DNA from: a virus
Reading direction: 5' to 3' (one strand)
Length of the DNA: 64,000 nt
IMG/VR virus record: IMGVR_UViG_3300035157_001159
Span: 1-64,000 of that record
Numbering within the stretch: the first letter of the stretch is position 1; every line of letters begins with the position of its first letter. Positions 1 through 9,560 of this stretch are shown one piece after another. Below the pieces are notes generated by a model that saw only the letters and a list, made by a program, of their open reading frames with translations, was not told the origin of the DNA and did not search any database. The position numbers and the translations under genes were made by a program.

Positions 1-2
1 AG

Positions 3-1267
<1,265 letters not shown>

Positions 1268-1287
<20 letters not shown>

Positions 1288-1864
1288 TGCTCAATTAGAT
1301 CATCTTAATGAGATGAGAACAAAGGAATATGAACAGACTATTGAATGGGCAAAGGTAAAGGATAAGGAGGGATATAATGTTGTTTGGTTGGAGACTATTT
1401 CTAATACAGAACCATCATATTTAAAAGGTCAATTTCCATGCTATTGTACAGATAATCATAATCCAAATTATCAAAATAAAGGATCTAATCTTGGAATGGC
1501 GATGAGAAAGTTCTTTGATGATTGTGAAGTTGATGATGACTATGCGATATATCTAACAGGAAGATATCATTTTACAAAGAATACATTTTTTGATATAATG
1601 GAAGCTAATCCTGATTGTGATTTTTACGGTATGAATGATGGTAATGATCAATATTTTACTGGATGTTTTGCTATGAAAAAGAAGTATATGATTGATTGGT
1701 TAAATAAAACTAATTGGCATAATGTGAATACTAATATGATAAACTTTGAACAAACATTGTGGGATTACGTTAAAGAAAACTCACTATATACATGTGAAGT
1801 AGAGGACATGTATATGGATTGTAATGTATTTGGGGCAGGAACTCCTGTTAGATTAACACGATGA
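1268..1864 (+). CDS. Unrecognised protein, possibly glycosyltransferase-like
   Basis: I do not recognise a family with confidence. The 198-residue product starts with a hydrophobic strand LLLVTSA as in GT-A folds. It carries a central DDDYAIYLTGRYHF segment that resembles the acidic metal-binding region of sugar transferases, and NDGNDQYFTGCFAMKKKYM further on, as often seen after the nucleotide-sugar site. The start overlaps fcl by 20 bases and the stop overlaps the GT11 start by four (ATGA), so it is an integral member of the fucose operon. A role in sugar transfer or modification is inferred mainly from this position. Confidence 0.6.
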
Positions 1865-2670
1865 TATCATTTAATAGTTTAGGTAATTTAGGTAGATTGG
1901 GTAATCAGATGTTTCAGTATGCCTCTTTAAAGGGCATAGCAAGAAATCGTGGTTTTGAATTTACTATACCAGAAAGGGAAAAATTTGGTCAGAGGGATAT
2001 CAATGTTAGAGAAGATCCCTTTAATATATACGAAGTCTTTTGTGAGCTTAAACCAGATAAAATAGAAGAATCTTCAAACGAAGTTCTTATGGAAAAGGTT
2101 CATGGATTTGACGAAGATCTATTTAATAATTGCCCTGATAATGTAGATCTGTTTGGGTATTATCAATCACCTAAGTATTTTGAGAACATTGAAGATGAGA
2201 TCAAAAGAGAGTTTACTTTTGATGCTAAGACTGTTCATCCAGCAAAAAAATTATTAGATGATCTTGAAATTGGTGATGAAGCAATTTCTCTTCATGTTAG
2301 AAGGGGTGATTACATATATAATCCTAACCATCCAGTTCAATCTATAGAATATTATGAAGAAGCAATTAATATGTTATCACCTTCAAGTGATATTCCTGTA
2401 ATTGTTTTTTCTGATGATTGGATGTGGTGTAATGAACAGAAGTTCTTTGAAGATGATAGGTTTTTAATATCATCTAATAATGAACCAGATTTTGATATGT
2501 GTTTAATGACTATGTGTAATTATCATGTGATAGCAAATTCATCATTTTCTTGGTGGGGTGCTTGGTTAGGAAATAGTCAAAAAATAATCGCACCAAAAAA
2601 TTGGTTTGGTGCTGAATGTGTATACAAAGAGGTTGATGACATGGTGTTTGGAAATTGGAGTTGGTTATGA
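1861..2670 (+). CDS. Alpha-1,2-fucosyltransferase, GT11 family
   Basis: A 269-residue GT11 transferase that would move L-fucose from GDP-fucose to the O-2 of a galactose or similar sugar. Family hallmarks: GRLGNQMFQYA at residues 11-21, HVRRGDY at 145-151 (the GDP-fucose-binding HxRRxD motif) and SSFSWWGAWLG at roughly 227-237. The length matches bacterial GT11 enzymes such as FucT2/WbsJ. It starts within the stop of the previous gene (ATGA). Donor synthesis by gmd and fcl is encoded immediately upstream. The acceptor cannot be read from sequence, but the GT6 gene two positions downstream uses precisely Fuc-alpha1,2-Gal acceptors in its known homologues. Confidence 0.93.
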   Translation: MISFNSLGNLGRLGNQMFQYASLKGIARNRGFEFTIPEREKFGQRDINVREDPFNIYEVFCELKPDKIEESSNEVLMEKVHGFDEDLFNNCPDNVDLFGYYQSPKYFENIEDEIKREFTFDAKTVHPAKKLLDDLEIGDEAISLHVRRGDYIYNPNHPVQSIEYYEEAINMLSPSSDIPVIVFSDDWMWCNEQKFFEDDRFLISSNNEPDFDMCLMTMCNYHVIANSSFSWWGAWLGNSQKIIAPKNWFGAECVYKEVDDMVFGNWSWL

Positions 2671-3611
2671 TTAATTTGTGGTATGATGAGAGGTATTGGA
2701 ACGCAACAAAATATGAGCGTTCTATTACGAAACATGATGTGGATACGGATGTTGATGGTAATCCTATACCACGACTTGTACCTAATCCAAGACTTACTGG
2801 TCCTGAAAAGGTTGTTATTAATACGATTAAATTATTAGAACTTGCTGGAGTTACCTATACTGTTAATGAGAATAAGTATAGAAATAATCTTATGCTACAG
2901 TATGATAATCGTCAGGCACAGAATCATGCTAAACTGGAAGCAGAAACTTGTGTAATTGGTCCTCAAGTATGGGTCTTTGATCATAATGGAAGATACTTGG
3001 CTAGAAATCCTGATTGTTATCATAAGTTAATTGCTCCATCTAAATGGGTAAGTGATTTCTTTATTAAAAAATGGTATCTACCTCCCAGTGTTATAGGTAC
3101 TTGGGCTGTAGGTATAGATGAATATGATAATAAAAGAGATATTCAATATGATTGTCTTTTATACACAAAACGTAGATCTGCTGAAGAGGTACAAGCAGCT
3201 AAAGATTTCTTAAAGAAGAAAAAGTTAACTTATAAGACTATTGAATATGGTCTTTATAACGAAGAAGAATTTTTAGAGTTGGCTAATCAAGCTAAATTTT
3301 GTTTTCTTGTTAACGGTACTGAGAGTCAAGGAATAGCAGTACAGGAAATTATGTCTTTAGGTGTTCCTTTATTTGTATGGGATCTATCTGAATGGCATGA
3401 TATGGGAGAACAGTGGGTGGTTCCTGCTACTTCTGTTCCTTATTGGGATGATAGATGTGGAGAAAAATTCTATACTCAAAAGAGTATGTCTAGAACATTC
3501 ACTAAGTTTAATAAGAAATTAAAGGCTGGTGAGTATGATCCTAAGTCTTATGTGAAAGAAAATTTATCACATGAAGTTTCTGCTAAAAATCTTTTGAGTC
3601 TTTGGGATTAA
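2667..3611 (+). CDS. Glycosyltransferase, GT4/GT1-like
   Basis: The 314-residue product resembles the C-terminal half of GT-B retaining transferases: LIAPSKWVSDFF (acceptor-side helix), a run of strands after CLLYTKRRS, and ESQGIAVQEIMSLGVPLFVWDLSEW, the E-x7-E-type donor-binding signature with the usual GxP follow-on. The start at 2667 is preferred over 2655 because it overlaps the GT11 stop in an ATGA junction. It ends directly against the next gene (0 bases). Donor and linkage cannot be predicted. Confidence 0.75.
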   Translation: MINLWYDERYWNATKYERSITKHDVDTDVDGNPIPRLVPNPRLTGPEKVVINTIKLLELAGVTYTVNENKYRNNLMLQYDNRQAQNHAKLEAETCVIGPQVWVFDHNGRYLARNPDCYHKLIAPSKWVSDFFIKKWYLPPSVIGTWAVGIDEYDNKRDIQYDCLLYTKRRSAEEVQAAKDFLKKKKLTYKTIEYGLYNEEEFLELANQAKFCFLVNGTESQGIAVQEIMSLGVPLFVWDLSEWHDMGEQWVVPATSVPYWDDRCGEKFYTQKSMSRTFTKFNKKLKAGEYDPKSYVKENLSHEVSAKNLLSLWD

Positions 3612-4307
3612 ATGAAAATATGTATATTAACAATTGCCACTAACAAATACATTCAATTTGTTGAGGAGTTGTATAATAATATTGAGGAACACTTTCTCAA
3701 TGGTCATGATATAGAAGGTATTATTTTTACAGAACATGAGGTAGAGGTATCTGATAATATTAAGGTATCTCAGATTGAACATGAACCTTGGCCTATGCCT
3801 ACCTTGAAAAGGTATAATTATTTTATGAAAGAAGCAGAGCATATTTCTAAGTATGACTACTGCTTCTATTTTGATGTTGATATGGGATTGGTTGCTAAGG
3901 TCGGTGATGAAGTCCTAAGTGATCTTGTTGCTACCATGCATCCCTATCAATCATTTTCTCCTAAAGAACAGAGAACATATGATCGTAATCCAAAATCATT
4001 AGCTTATGTTTCACCTGGTGATGAAGGTGAGCATTATTATGCTGGAGGTTTCAATGGTGGATCTACTAAAGAGTTTCTTAAAATGTCAGAGGTTATTGCT
4101 AATAGGGTGACAAAAGAGTTGGAACATGATATCATAGCATTATGGCATGATGAATCTCATATGAATAGGTATCTAATAGATAACCCACCTAGTCTTACAT
4201 TGACTCCATCTTATTGTTTTGCTGAAGAGCAGATGGGAAATCCAAATTATCCTTTTGAACCAAAGATCATTGCTCTTAAGAAAAATCATAATGAATTAAG
4301 AAATTGA
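3612..4307 (+). CDS. GT6-family glycosyltransferase (ABO blood-group transferase homologue)
   Basis: The 231-residue product aligns by eye over most of its length with the catalytic domain of mammalian ABO / alpha-1,3-galactosyltransferases. Shared blocks are YDYCFYFDVDM (FDVDM at residues 87-91, with the metal-binding DxD), YDRNPKSLAYVSPGDEGEHY, YYAGGFNGGS, the long WHDESHMNRYL catalytic segment, and KNHNELRN at the C-terminus. GT6 enzymes transfer Gal or GalNAc in alpha-1,3 linkage, classically to Fuc-alpha1,2-Gal. It has no membrane anchor or stem, so it would be a soluble cytosolic enzyme, like bacterial GT6 proteins. Many bacterial GT6 members have NxN instead of DxD (recalled, not checked), so the DxD here is notable. 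Confidence 0.9.
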   Translation: MKICILTIATNKYIQFVEELYNNIEEHFLNGHDIEGIIFTEHEVEVSDNIKVSQIEHEPWPMPTLKRYNYFMKEAEHISKYDYCFYFDVDMGLVAKVGDEVLSDLVATMHPYQSFSPKEQRTYDRNPKSLAYVSPGDEGEHYYAGGFNGGSTKEFLKMSEVIANRVTKELEHDIIALWHDESHMNRYLIDNPPSLTLTPSYCFAEEQMGNPNYPFEPKIIALKKNHNELRN

Positions 4308-4308
4308 T

Positions 4309-4965
4309 ATGTATAGTTATAGAGCATGTTTAGGACAAATAGAATTTCCTTCATATTATAAACCAGTTGTATTTGATGTTGGGTGTAATATTAATGAGAT
4401 ACCATCTCACTGTGGAACTCTTGATGATTTTACTGAGTTATTTTTATCTCAATATTCAAAGTCTAAGGCATATGGAATAGATCCTTTATATTGGCAAGCA
4501 TATGAGGATAAGTGGAAAGATGATGAAAGAGTTACGGTAGTTAAGAAAGCACTTACTGATACTATAGGAACATGTACTTTATATACTCCTGGATCAGATA
4601 ATCCAATAGAAGCACATGCTATCTCTTCATTATATAATAGGGAATGTTTTTGTGAAGGTATAGCAGAACATAAAGTTGAATGTACTACACTTGAAACTTT
4701 ATTTGATGAATTGGATTTAGAGATAATAGATTATCTTAAGATAGATGCTGAAGGTGCTGAATTAAGTATTCTAAAGGGATCTGAGTCTTTACTTAAAAAG
4801 GAAAAGATTAGTTGTATTCAGTTGGAATATGGTGGTGCTTATGAGGATGCTGGTTATACTATTAAAGATGTGGTAGAATATTTGGGTAGTAGTGGATATA
4901 AGGAGTTCTTTAGAACTAATGATGAATTATTATTTGCACACGAATCTGATATTCCACCAGATTAA
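4309..4965 (+). CDS. FkbM-family SAM-dependent methyltransferase
   Basis: The 218-residue product carries VFDVGCNI (SAM-binding motif I) near residue 22, AYGIDPLYW (motif II), VKKALTDTIGTCTLY, and the FkbM signature EIIDYLKIDAEGAELSILKG at about 142-160. FkbM enzymes O-methylate sugars or natural products, and in polysaccharide clusters they typically methylate a glycan hydroxyl. It starts one base after the GT6 stop. Placement among transferases supports glycan O-methylation; the exact position is unknown. Confidence 0.87.
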   Translation: MYSYRACLGQIEFPSYYKPVVFDVGCNINEIPSHCGTLDDFTELFLSQYSKSKAYGIDPLYWQAYEDKWKDDERVTVVKKALTDTIGTCTLYTPGSDNPIEAHAISSLYNRECFCEGIAEHKVECTTLETLFDELDLEIIDYLKIDAEGAELSILKGSESLLKKEKISCIQLEYGGAYEDAGYTIKDVVEYLGSSGYKEFFRTNDELLFAHESDIPPD

Positions 4966-4982
4966 ATTATTGGAGATTAAAA

Positions 4983-5630
4983 ATGAGAAAGATTGATCTG
5001 AGAGATATACCAGTCATCTATATGAATCTTGAGCAGCATACTGAAAAGGATGCTAATATGAAAAAGATTTTATTTCAATGTGGGTTTAAAACTATACTTC
5101 GTTTAGAGGGTGTTGCTAGACCAGATAATCCTGTTGCTGGATGTTCTTCTGCTCACCATAAAGCATTGATAGAAATAGATCCTCCATTTATAATTTTTGA
5201 AGATGATTGTCAAATTAAAAATTTTAGACCTGAAGTTGAGATACCTGAAGATGCTGATGCTGTATATCTAGGAATATCTTCTTGGGGTAGAATGAATGGG
5301 CATTCTGGTCCTTATGTTCAGTATGATCAAGTGAAGGATGATCTCTATAGGGTTTATAATATGTTAGGTGGTCATGCCGTGTTATATCTAACAGAAGACT
5401 ATATTAAGATGTGTCAGAAGGTTACTTATCATGCTGGATATGTAATTGAAGATTATCAAGACATTGGATTTGCTGAGATACAAAGATGGTTTAATGTATA
5501 CGCATTTGATGATCCTTTCTTCTATCAGACTAGTGGGTATCATGGAACTGTGGAAGCATTAACAAGTTATCCTACAGAAGAGTGCTTTGCATTTAATAAA
5601 AATTATTTCTTACCTGAAAAAATATCATGA
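4983..5630 (+). CDS. GT25-like LPS glycosyltransferase
   Basis: The 215-residue product follows the GT25 (LPS biosynthesis / procollagen galactosyltransferase-like) layout: IPVIYMNLEQHTEKDANM at the start, GCSSAHHKALIEI, then the acidic IIFEDDCQI motif (EDD at about 61-64), and AVYLGISSW and GGHAVLYLTEDYIKM further on. It ends four bases into the next gene (ATGA). A weak ribosome site (GGAGAT) lies about 6 bases ahead of the start. A second, more typical GT25 gene lies at 7959. The sugar transferred is not predictable. Confidence 0.78.
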   Translation: MRKIDLRDIPVIYMNLEQHTEKDANMKKILFQCGFKTILRLEGVARPDNPVAGCSSAHHKALIEIDPPFIIFEDDCQIKNFRPEVEIPEDADAVYLGISSWGRMNGHSGPYVQYDQVKDDLYRVYNMLGGHAVLYLTEDYIKMCQKVTYHAGYVIEDYQDIGFAEIQRWFNVYAFDDPFFYQTSGYHGTVEALTSYPTEECFAFNKNYFLPEKIS

Positions 5631-6535
5631 AGACTAAATCTTTAGTTACTGGTGGTGCTGGATTTATTGGATCTAATTTAGTAGATAAACTCTTAACTAT
5701 GGGTCATGAAGTCATAGTTATAGATAATCAATTCTCTGAGGCTCATGATGAATTCTATTGGAATTTTCATGGACAAAACTATCGTATGGATATTAGAGAT
5801 TATTCTCTTACACGTAAATTATATGATGGGGTGGACTATGTATTTCATCTTGCTGCAGAAGCAAGGATACAACCTGCTATAGAGAATCCTATAGAAGCAG
5901 TTAGTATTAACTCTGTAGGAACCTGTACAGTTCTTCAGTGTGCTAGAGAGGCAGGTGTAAAGAGAGTAATGTATTCTTCAACATCTTCTGGTTACGGTAT
6001 GAATGAACCTCCTAATGTGGAGACACAAGATGATGATTGTTTAAATCCTTACTCAGTATCTAAAGTTAATGGTGAGAAGTTATGTAAAATGTATACCAGT
6101 TTGTATGGATTGGAGACGGTATGTTTTAGATACTTTAATGTATATGGTAATAGGCAACCTCTGAAGGGGCAGTATGCTCCTGTGATAGGTATATTTCTAA
6201 GACAACTGGCTGCTGGTGAACCATTGACTATTGTTGGTGATGGAGAGCAGAGAAGAGATTTTACTCATGTAGATGATGTTGTTAATGCTAATATAAAAGC
6301 AGCACTAGCAAACATAGATGATAAATGTTTTGGGCAAGTTTATAATGTAGGAACTGGTTTGAATCATTCTATTAATGAGATTGCTGCTATGATATCAGAT
6401 AATGTAATTCATATTCCACCACGACCTGGTGAAGCTAAGATCAGTCTTGCTAACAATACTAAACTTAGAGAAACTTTTGATTGGGAACCAACAGTTAAAC
6501 TTGAAACCTATCTTGTTGGTATGTTAAATGGCTAA
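5627..6535 (+). CDS. NAD-dependent sugar epimerase/dehydratase (GalE/WbpP-like)
   Basis: Extended short-chain dehydrogenase of 302 residues: VTGGAGFIGSNLV (NAD-binding, about 8-20), HLAAEARIQPAIENP, SSTSSGYG, and the catalytic YSVSK, followed by RYFNVYGNRQ and RRDFTHVDDVV. This combination is usual for UDP-glucose/UDP-GlcNAc 4-epimerases, which would supply UDP-Gal or UDP-GalNAc, the donors GT6 enzymes use. It overlaps the previous gene by four bases and the halogenase by eight. Other nucleotide-sugar activities (for example 4,6-dehydratase) cannot be excluded without a tree. Confidence 0.87.
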   Translation: MKTKSLVTGGAGFIGSNLVDKLLTMGHEVIVIDNQFSEAHDEFYWNFHGQNYRMDIRDYSLTRKLYDGVDYVFHLAAEARIQPAIENPIEAVSINSVGTCTVLQCAREAGVKRVMYSSTSSGYGMNEPPNVETQDDDCLNPYSVSKVNGEKLCKMYTSLYGLETVCFRYFNVYGNRQPLKGQYAPVIGIFLRQLAAGEPLTIVGDGEQRRDFTHVDDVVNANIKAALANIDDKCFGQVYNVGTGLNHSINEIAAMISDNVIHIPPRPGEAKISLANNTKLRETFDWEPTVKLETYLVGMLNG

Positions 6536-7958
6536 GTATGTAAATGAAATTGTTATAGTAGGTGGAGGAACTTCTGGGTGGCTTGCCGCTAAAACTTTGT
6601 CTAGTAAAATTTCATTTACTAAAGTTACTTTGATTGATAAAGAAATTTCTGAACCAGTAGGTGTAGGAGAGGCAACTCTTGTAGGGTTCAAACCATTTTT
6701 AAAAGAAGTTTGCTTTTTTTCGGATTATGAAATAAATGAATGTTTACATTATTGTGAATCTGTAAGAAAGAATGGTATTTTATTTCCTGATTGGGGGATA
6801 GATGGAAATGATATATGGCATCCTTTTTATTTTGCAAATATGTTTTCTAATTGTATCGATAAACCATTATTGATTGATGCTTGGTCATTACAAGATGTTA
6901 TTGATATTAAAGAAATAATGCCTGATAAGATGAAAGAGAGTGATACATTTGCTGAACATATTAATGCTTTAAAACTTGTTGAGTATTTAAAAAATAATTT
7001 ACTTAATAATGATAGTCATACTAAGATTAATTATATACAATCTGCAGTTAAGGATATTGCTAGAGATGATAATGGAATATCTTCTTTAACATTGGAAGAT
7101 GGTAGTATTGTTGGTGGGGATTTGTTTATAGATTGTACTGGTTTTAAAAGTATTCTTAAAGATAATAGAGATAGAGTAGATCTATCAGATCGTTTATATG
7201 TTGATACTGCTATTGCTGGACATATTGACTATCTTGACAAAAAAGAAATTGTTCCATATGTTTCTTGTCCAGCAGTTGATCATGGATGGATATGGAAAAT
7301 TCCTTTAAATACTAGAATGGGATCTGGTTTAGTTTTCAATAGGAATATAACTGATATTGAGGAGGCAAAGAAATATTTTTGTCAGCATTGGGATAATAGA
7401 ATATCTCTAGATGATCTAACTGTTATTGATTGGACTCCATACTATGATAATAATCAATGGGATAAGAATGTTATTTCTATTGGATTATCTGCTGGATTTA
7501 TAGAACCACTTGAAAGTACTGGAATTGAAATGATATTGAGAGGGTTGAGACAATTATCTGATATTATTGGATCTAGATGGTATAATGATATGGCTATTAG
7601 ATATTTTAACAATTATATGATAGATCAATTTGATACTGCTGTTGATTTTGTTAATATGCATTATTCAATATCAACAAAGAATACACCTTTTTGGAGTTAT
7701 GTGAGAGATAAGTATCTATCTTCTGAAACCTTAAAAATATTCTCTGATAATTTAAGTAGTCAAGAACCTTCAATATACGAATTTCCAAGTAATCACTTTA
7801 TAGGTGCTGGTAGTTGGATACATTGGATGGTACAATTAGGATATCCTATATCTAAGAAAGAATATCTTATAGGTAAAAAAAAGATACGGGATCAAGAAAT
7901 TAAAATAGATACTAATATAATGGATATATTAAAGAATGTAATTGGATGGATACATTGA
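6528..7958 (+). CDS. Flavin-dependent tryptophan-halogenase-type enzyme
   Basis: The 476-residue product has the full halogenase motif set: FAD-binding VGGGTSGWLAAK at residues 11-22, GVGEAT at 45-50, Lys81 in RKNGILFPDW at the place of the chloramine-forming lysine (Lys79 in PrnA), GWIWKIP at 253-259 (the GWxWxIP signature that blocks mono-oxygenation), and Glu329 in FIEPLESTGI matching PrnA Glu346. It therefore looks catalytically intact. It would need FADH2 from a reductase, none of which is visible here. It sits inside a glycan operon with 8-base overlap upstream and 0-base spacing downstream, so its substrate may be something other than free tryptophan. Confidence 0.93.
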   Translation: MAKYVNEIVIVGGGTSGWLAAKTLSSKISFTKVTLIDKEISEPVGVGEATLVGFKPFLKEVCFFSDYEINECLHYCESVRKNGILFPDWGIDGNDIWHPFYFANMFSNCIDKPLLIDAWSLQDVIDIKEIMPDKMKESDTFAEHINALKLVEYLKNNLLNNDSHTKINYIQSAVKDIARDDNGISSLTLEDGSIVGGDLFIDCTGFKSILKDNRDRVDLSDRLYVDTAIAGHIDYLDKKEIVPYVSCPAVDHGWIWKIPLNTRMGSGLVFNRNITDIEEAKKYFCQHWDNRISLDDLTVIDWTPYYDNNQWDKNVISIGLSAGFIEPLESTGIEMILRGLRQLSDIIGSRWYNDMAIRYFNNYMIDQFDTAVDFVNMHYSISTKNTPFWSYVRDKYLSSETLKIFSDNLSSQEPSIYEFPSNHFIGAGSWIHWMVQLGYPISKKEYLIGKKKIRDQEIKIDTNIMDILKNVIGWIH

Positions 7959-8747
7959 ATGGATAAGAATAAAGCACTACACAAACTTAAAGGTCTTCCT
8001 CACGTATATTGTATTAATCTTGATGGTGAACCAAATAGATGGGAATCTATGGAGACAATGCTTAAGTATTGGGAAGTAGAAAACTATACTCGTATCTCTG
8101 CTTATGATGGTAGAGAAGATGATCTGGGTGATATTCTTAAGGGTAGGTATCCTGATCAAATGTCTGGTGGTGAGGTTGGATGTACTACTTCACATCTTAA
8201 AGCAATGAAGGAGTTTCTTAAAACTGATGCTCCTTGTGCTATCATTATGGAAGATGATTGTGATCTTGGACCAGTAGCACATTGGGGATTTACTTGGAAA
8301 GATTTTTACGCAAAGGTTCCATATGATTATGATGTAATTCAACTTGCTATTATTAATCCAGCACAGATGTATGTTCAATTACATCGTAGGTTTGTAAATG
8401 ATTTCTCTACAGCATGTTATATGATTACAAGACATCATGCGGAAAAACTTGTTAGGTTACATTGTAGAGGTGATAAGTATAAGTTGGATCAAGGTGTCTT
8501 GCCTAGAGCAGTGGCAGATGATTTAATATACAATTCAGGAAATACTTTTTCCATACCACTATTTCTTTATAAGATTGAGTTAGGATCTTCGATACATGAC
8601 ATACATGTAAATGTATTTCATAAATCAAGTTATGAAGGTCTATGGCAGTTTTGGAGATCAGATGCTCAGAATATAGATGATTGGAATCCAATGTTTTCGT
8701 ATGATCCGTACTTTAATCGTATCCCACCTGGTTTTGAAGGTAAGTAA
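7959..8747 (+). CDS. GT25-family glycosyltransferase
   Basis: The 262-residue product has the classic GT25 start VYCINLDGEPNRWESMETML, RISAYDGR, the GEVGCTTSHLKAMKEF motif and CAIIMEDDCDL near residues 93-103 (metal-binding EDD), followed by VIQLAIINPAQMY. These enzymes add galactose or glucose to LPS in bacteria. It is the last gene of the leftward glycan operon: it begins the base after the halogenase stop and is followed 16 bases later by a hairpin terminator. A more divergent paralogue is at 4983. Confidence 0.88.
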   Translation: MDKNKALHKLKGLPHVYCINLDGEPNRWESMETMLKYWEVENYTRISAYDGREDDLGDILKGRYPDQMSGGEVGCTTSHLKAMKEFLKTDAPCAIIMEDDCDLGPVAHWGFTWKDFYAKVPYDYDVIQLAIINPAQMYVQLHRRFVNDFSTACYMITRHHAEKLVRLHCRGDKYKLDQGVLPRAVADDLIYNSGNTFSIPLFLYKIELGSSIHDIHVNVFHKSSYEGLWQFWRSDAQNIDDWNPMFSYDPYFNRIPPGFEGK

Positions 8748-8763
8748 TATAAGGTAACTTTAT

Positions 8764-8787
8764 GGAGGTCATTAGACCTCCTTTTTA
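8764..8787 (+). terminator. Rho-independent terminator of the glycan operon
   Basis: Seven-base stem GGAGGTC (8764-8770) and GACCTCC (8775-8781) with loop ATTA, followed by TTTTTAT. It separates the sugar operon from the hli promoter. Confidence 0.88.
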
Positions 8788-8804
8788 TTGTTCGGGTTCC
8801 CCTA

Positions 8805-8833
8805 TTGTAAAGTTTTATGTATAACTTTATAAT
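8805..8833 (+). promoter_or_regulatory. Sigma-70-type promoter upstream of the hli cluster
   Basis: TTGTAA (8805-8810), 17-base spacer, then a perfect TATAAT (8828-8833). It lies 36 bases ahead of the first hli start and just behind the terminator, so it is the likely host-polymerase promoter for the hli genes. Confidence 0.7.
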
Positions 8834-8869
8834 TACTAAATAATTTTGTTACTATTCTTAACACAATAA

Positions 8870-9079
8870 ATGACTTCTACGACTTCCAAGAAGTATACCA
8901 CAACTGAGTATGGTAAGCAGAACATGTTTGCTGCTCAACCTCCTATGGAGTATGTGGAGAACTATCAAGGATATTGGAAGAATGCTGAGTTACTCAATGG
9001 TCGCCTAGCGATGATTGGTTTATTCGCAGCAATCCACAACTACGCCATCTTCGGATGGGTAATTCCAGGCATTGCCTGA
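8870..9079 (+). CDS. hli: High-light-inducible protein (Hli), 69 aa
   Basis: Single-helix chlorophyll-binding stress protein of the Hli/CAB superfamily that protects photosystems in the thylakoid membrane. The CAB signature ELLNGRLAMIGL (ExxNGRxAMxG) lies at residues 40-51, and the helix ends in the usual VIPGIA tail. The first 35 residues are polar, including GYWKNAE just before the helix. This is the longest and most host-like of four hli genes in the cluster. It follows a TTGTAA/TATAAT promoter, and a weak hairpin sits between it and the next hli gene. Confidence 0.95.
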   Translation: MTSTTSKKYTTTEYGKQNMFAAQPPMEYVENYQGYWKNAELLNGRLAMIGLFAAIHNYAIFGWVIPGIA

Positions 9080-9159
9080 ATCTTATAGGTCTTTTACACC
9101 GCCAGTGTTGACCTCTGGCTACTTTTTAACCCTCAATCTAATAAAAGGAGAAAACAACA

Positions 9160-9267
9160 ATGACACCAGAAGCAGAAAAGTTTAATGGTTGGATGGCAAT
9201 GATTGGATTCGTTGCAGCAATGGGAGCATATCTCACAACAGGACAAATCATTCCAGGTATATTCTAA
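9160..9267 (+). CDS. hli: High-light-inducible protein (Hli), minimal 35 aa form
   Basis: A 35-codon gene preceded by a good ribosome site AAAAGGAG (9143-9150). The product has KFNGWMAMIGFVAAMGAY, a CAB helix with the E/N/G/A/M pattern, and ends GQIIPGIF, the Hli C-terminal signature. It is almost nothing but the transmembrane helix. Its stop codon shares a base with the next start (TAATG), coupling it to the following hli gene. Confidence 0.88.
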   Translation: MTPEAEKFNGWMAMIGFVAAMGAYLTTGQIIPGIF

Positions 9268-9380
9268 TGAAAAACGAAAATATATTTTTAAGAGCACAAG
9301 GTCGTGCAGCAATGATGGGATTCCTAGTTATCTGTGGAACCTATGCATTTACAGGACACATCATTCCAGGTATCTACTAA
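9267..9380 (+). CDS. hli: High-light-inducible protein (Hli), 37 aa
   Basis: Starts at the TAATG junction with the previous hli gene. The product has RAQGRAAMMGFLVICGTYAF and ends GHIIPGIY. The asparagine of the canonical NGR motif is replaced by Gln (AQGR), while the rest of the CAB helix is kept. An upstream in-frame ATG at 9189 would lie entirely inside the preceding hli gene, so 9267 is chosen. It ends in another TAATG junction. Confidence 0.87.
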   Translation: MKNENIFLRAQGRAAMMGFLVICGTYAFTGHIIPGIY

Positions 9381-9526
9381 TGTCAAAAACTACAAAGAAC
9401 AATGAAACAAATCAAGTTGACTTCTCCATCGCTGAGAAGTGGAATGGTATTGCTGCTATCGTTGGTTGCGTTGCTGCCTTCGCTAGTTACAGCTTCACTG
9501 GGCAACTCATACCTGGTTTAGTATAA
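9380..9526 (+). CDS. hli: High-light-inducible protein (Hli), 48 aa
   Basis: Third tiny hli in the coupled run, starting at the TAATG junction. After a polar 17-residue lead the product has EKWNGIAAIVGCVAAFASYSF and ends GQLIPGLV. The CAB motif is diverged (ExWNGxAAxxG), keeping Glu, Asn and Gly but with Ile in place of the conserved Arg. It could bind chlorophyll less well or pair with the other Hli helices. A late promoter box follows at 9532. Confidence 0.86.
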   Translation: MSKTTKNNETNQVDFSIAEKWNGIAAIVGCVAAFASYSFTGQLIPGLV

Positions 9527-9531
9527 ATACC

Positions 9532-9539
9532 TACTCGTA
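9532..9539 (+). promoter_or_regulatory. T4-type late promoter box TATAAATA
   Basis: Exact TATAAATA 21 bases ahead of the start of the 62-residue membrane protein at 9561. Confidence 0.7.
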
Positions 9540-9560
9540 GCAATTTACAGAAAGAAATCA

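Noticed and set aside
9101-9127. GCCAG/CTGGC hairpin followed by TACTTTTT between the first two hli genes
   Set aside because: The stem is only five bases with a nine-base loop and a broken T-run. It could attenuate but is too weak to call a terminator.
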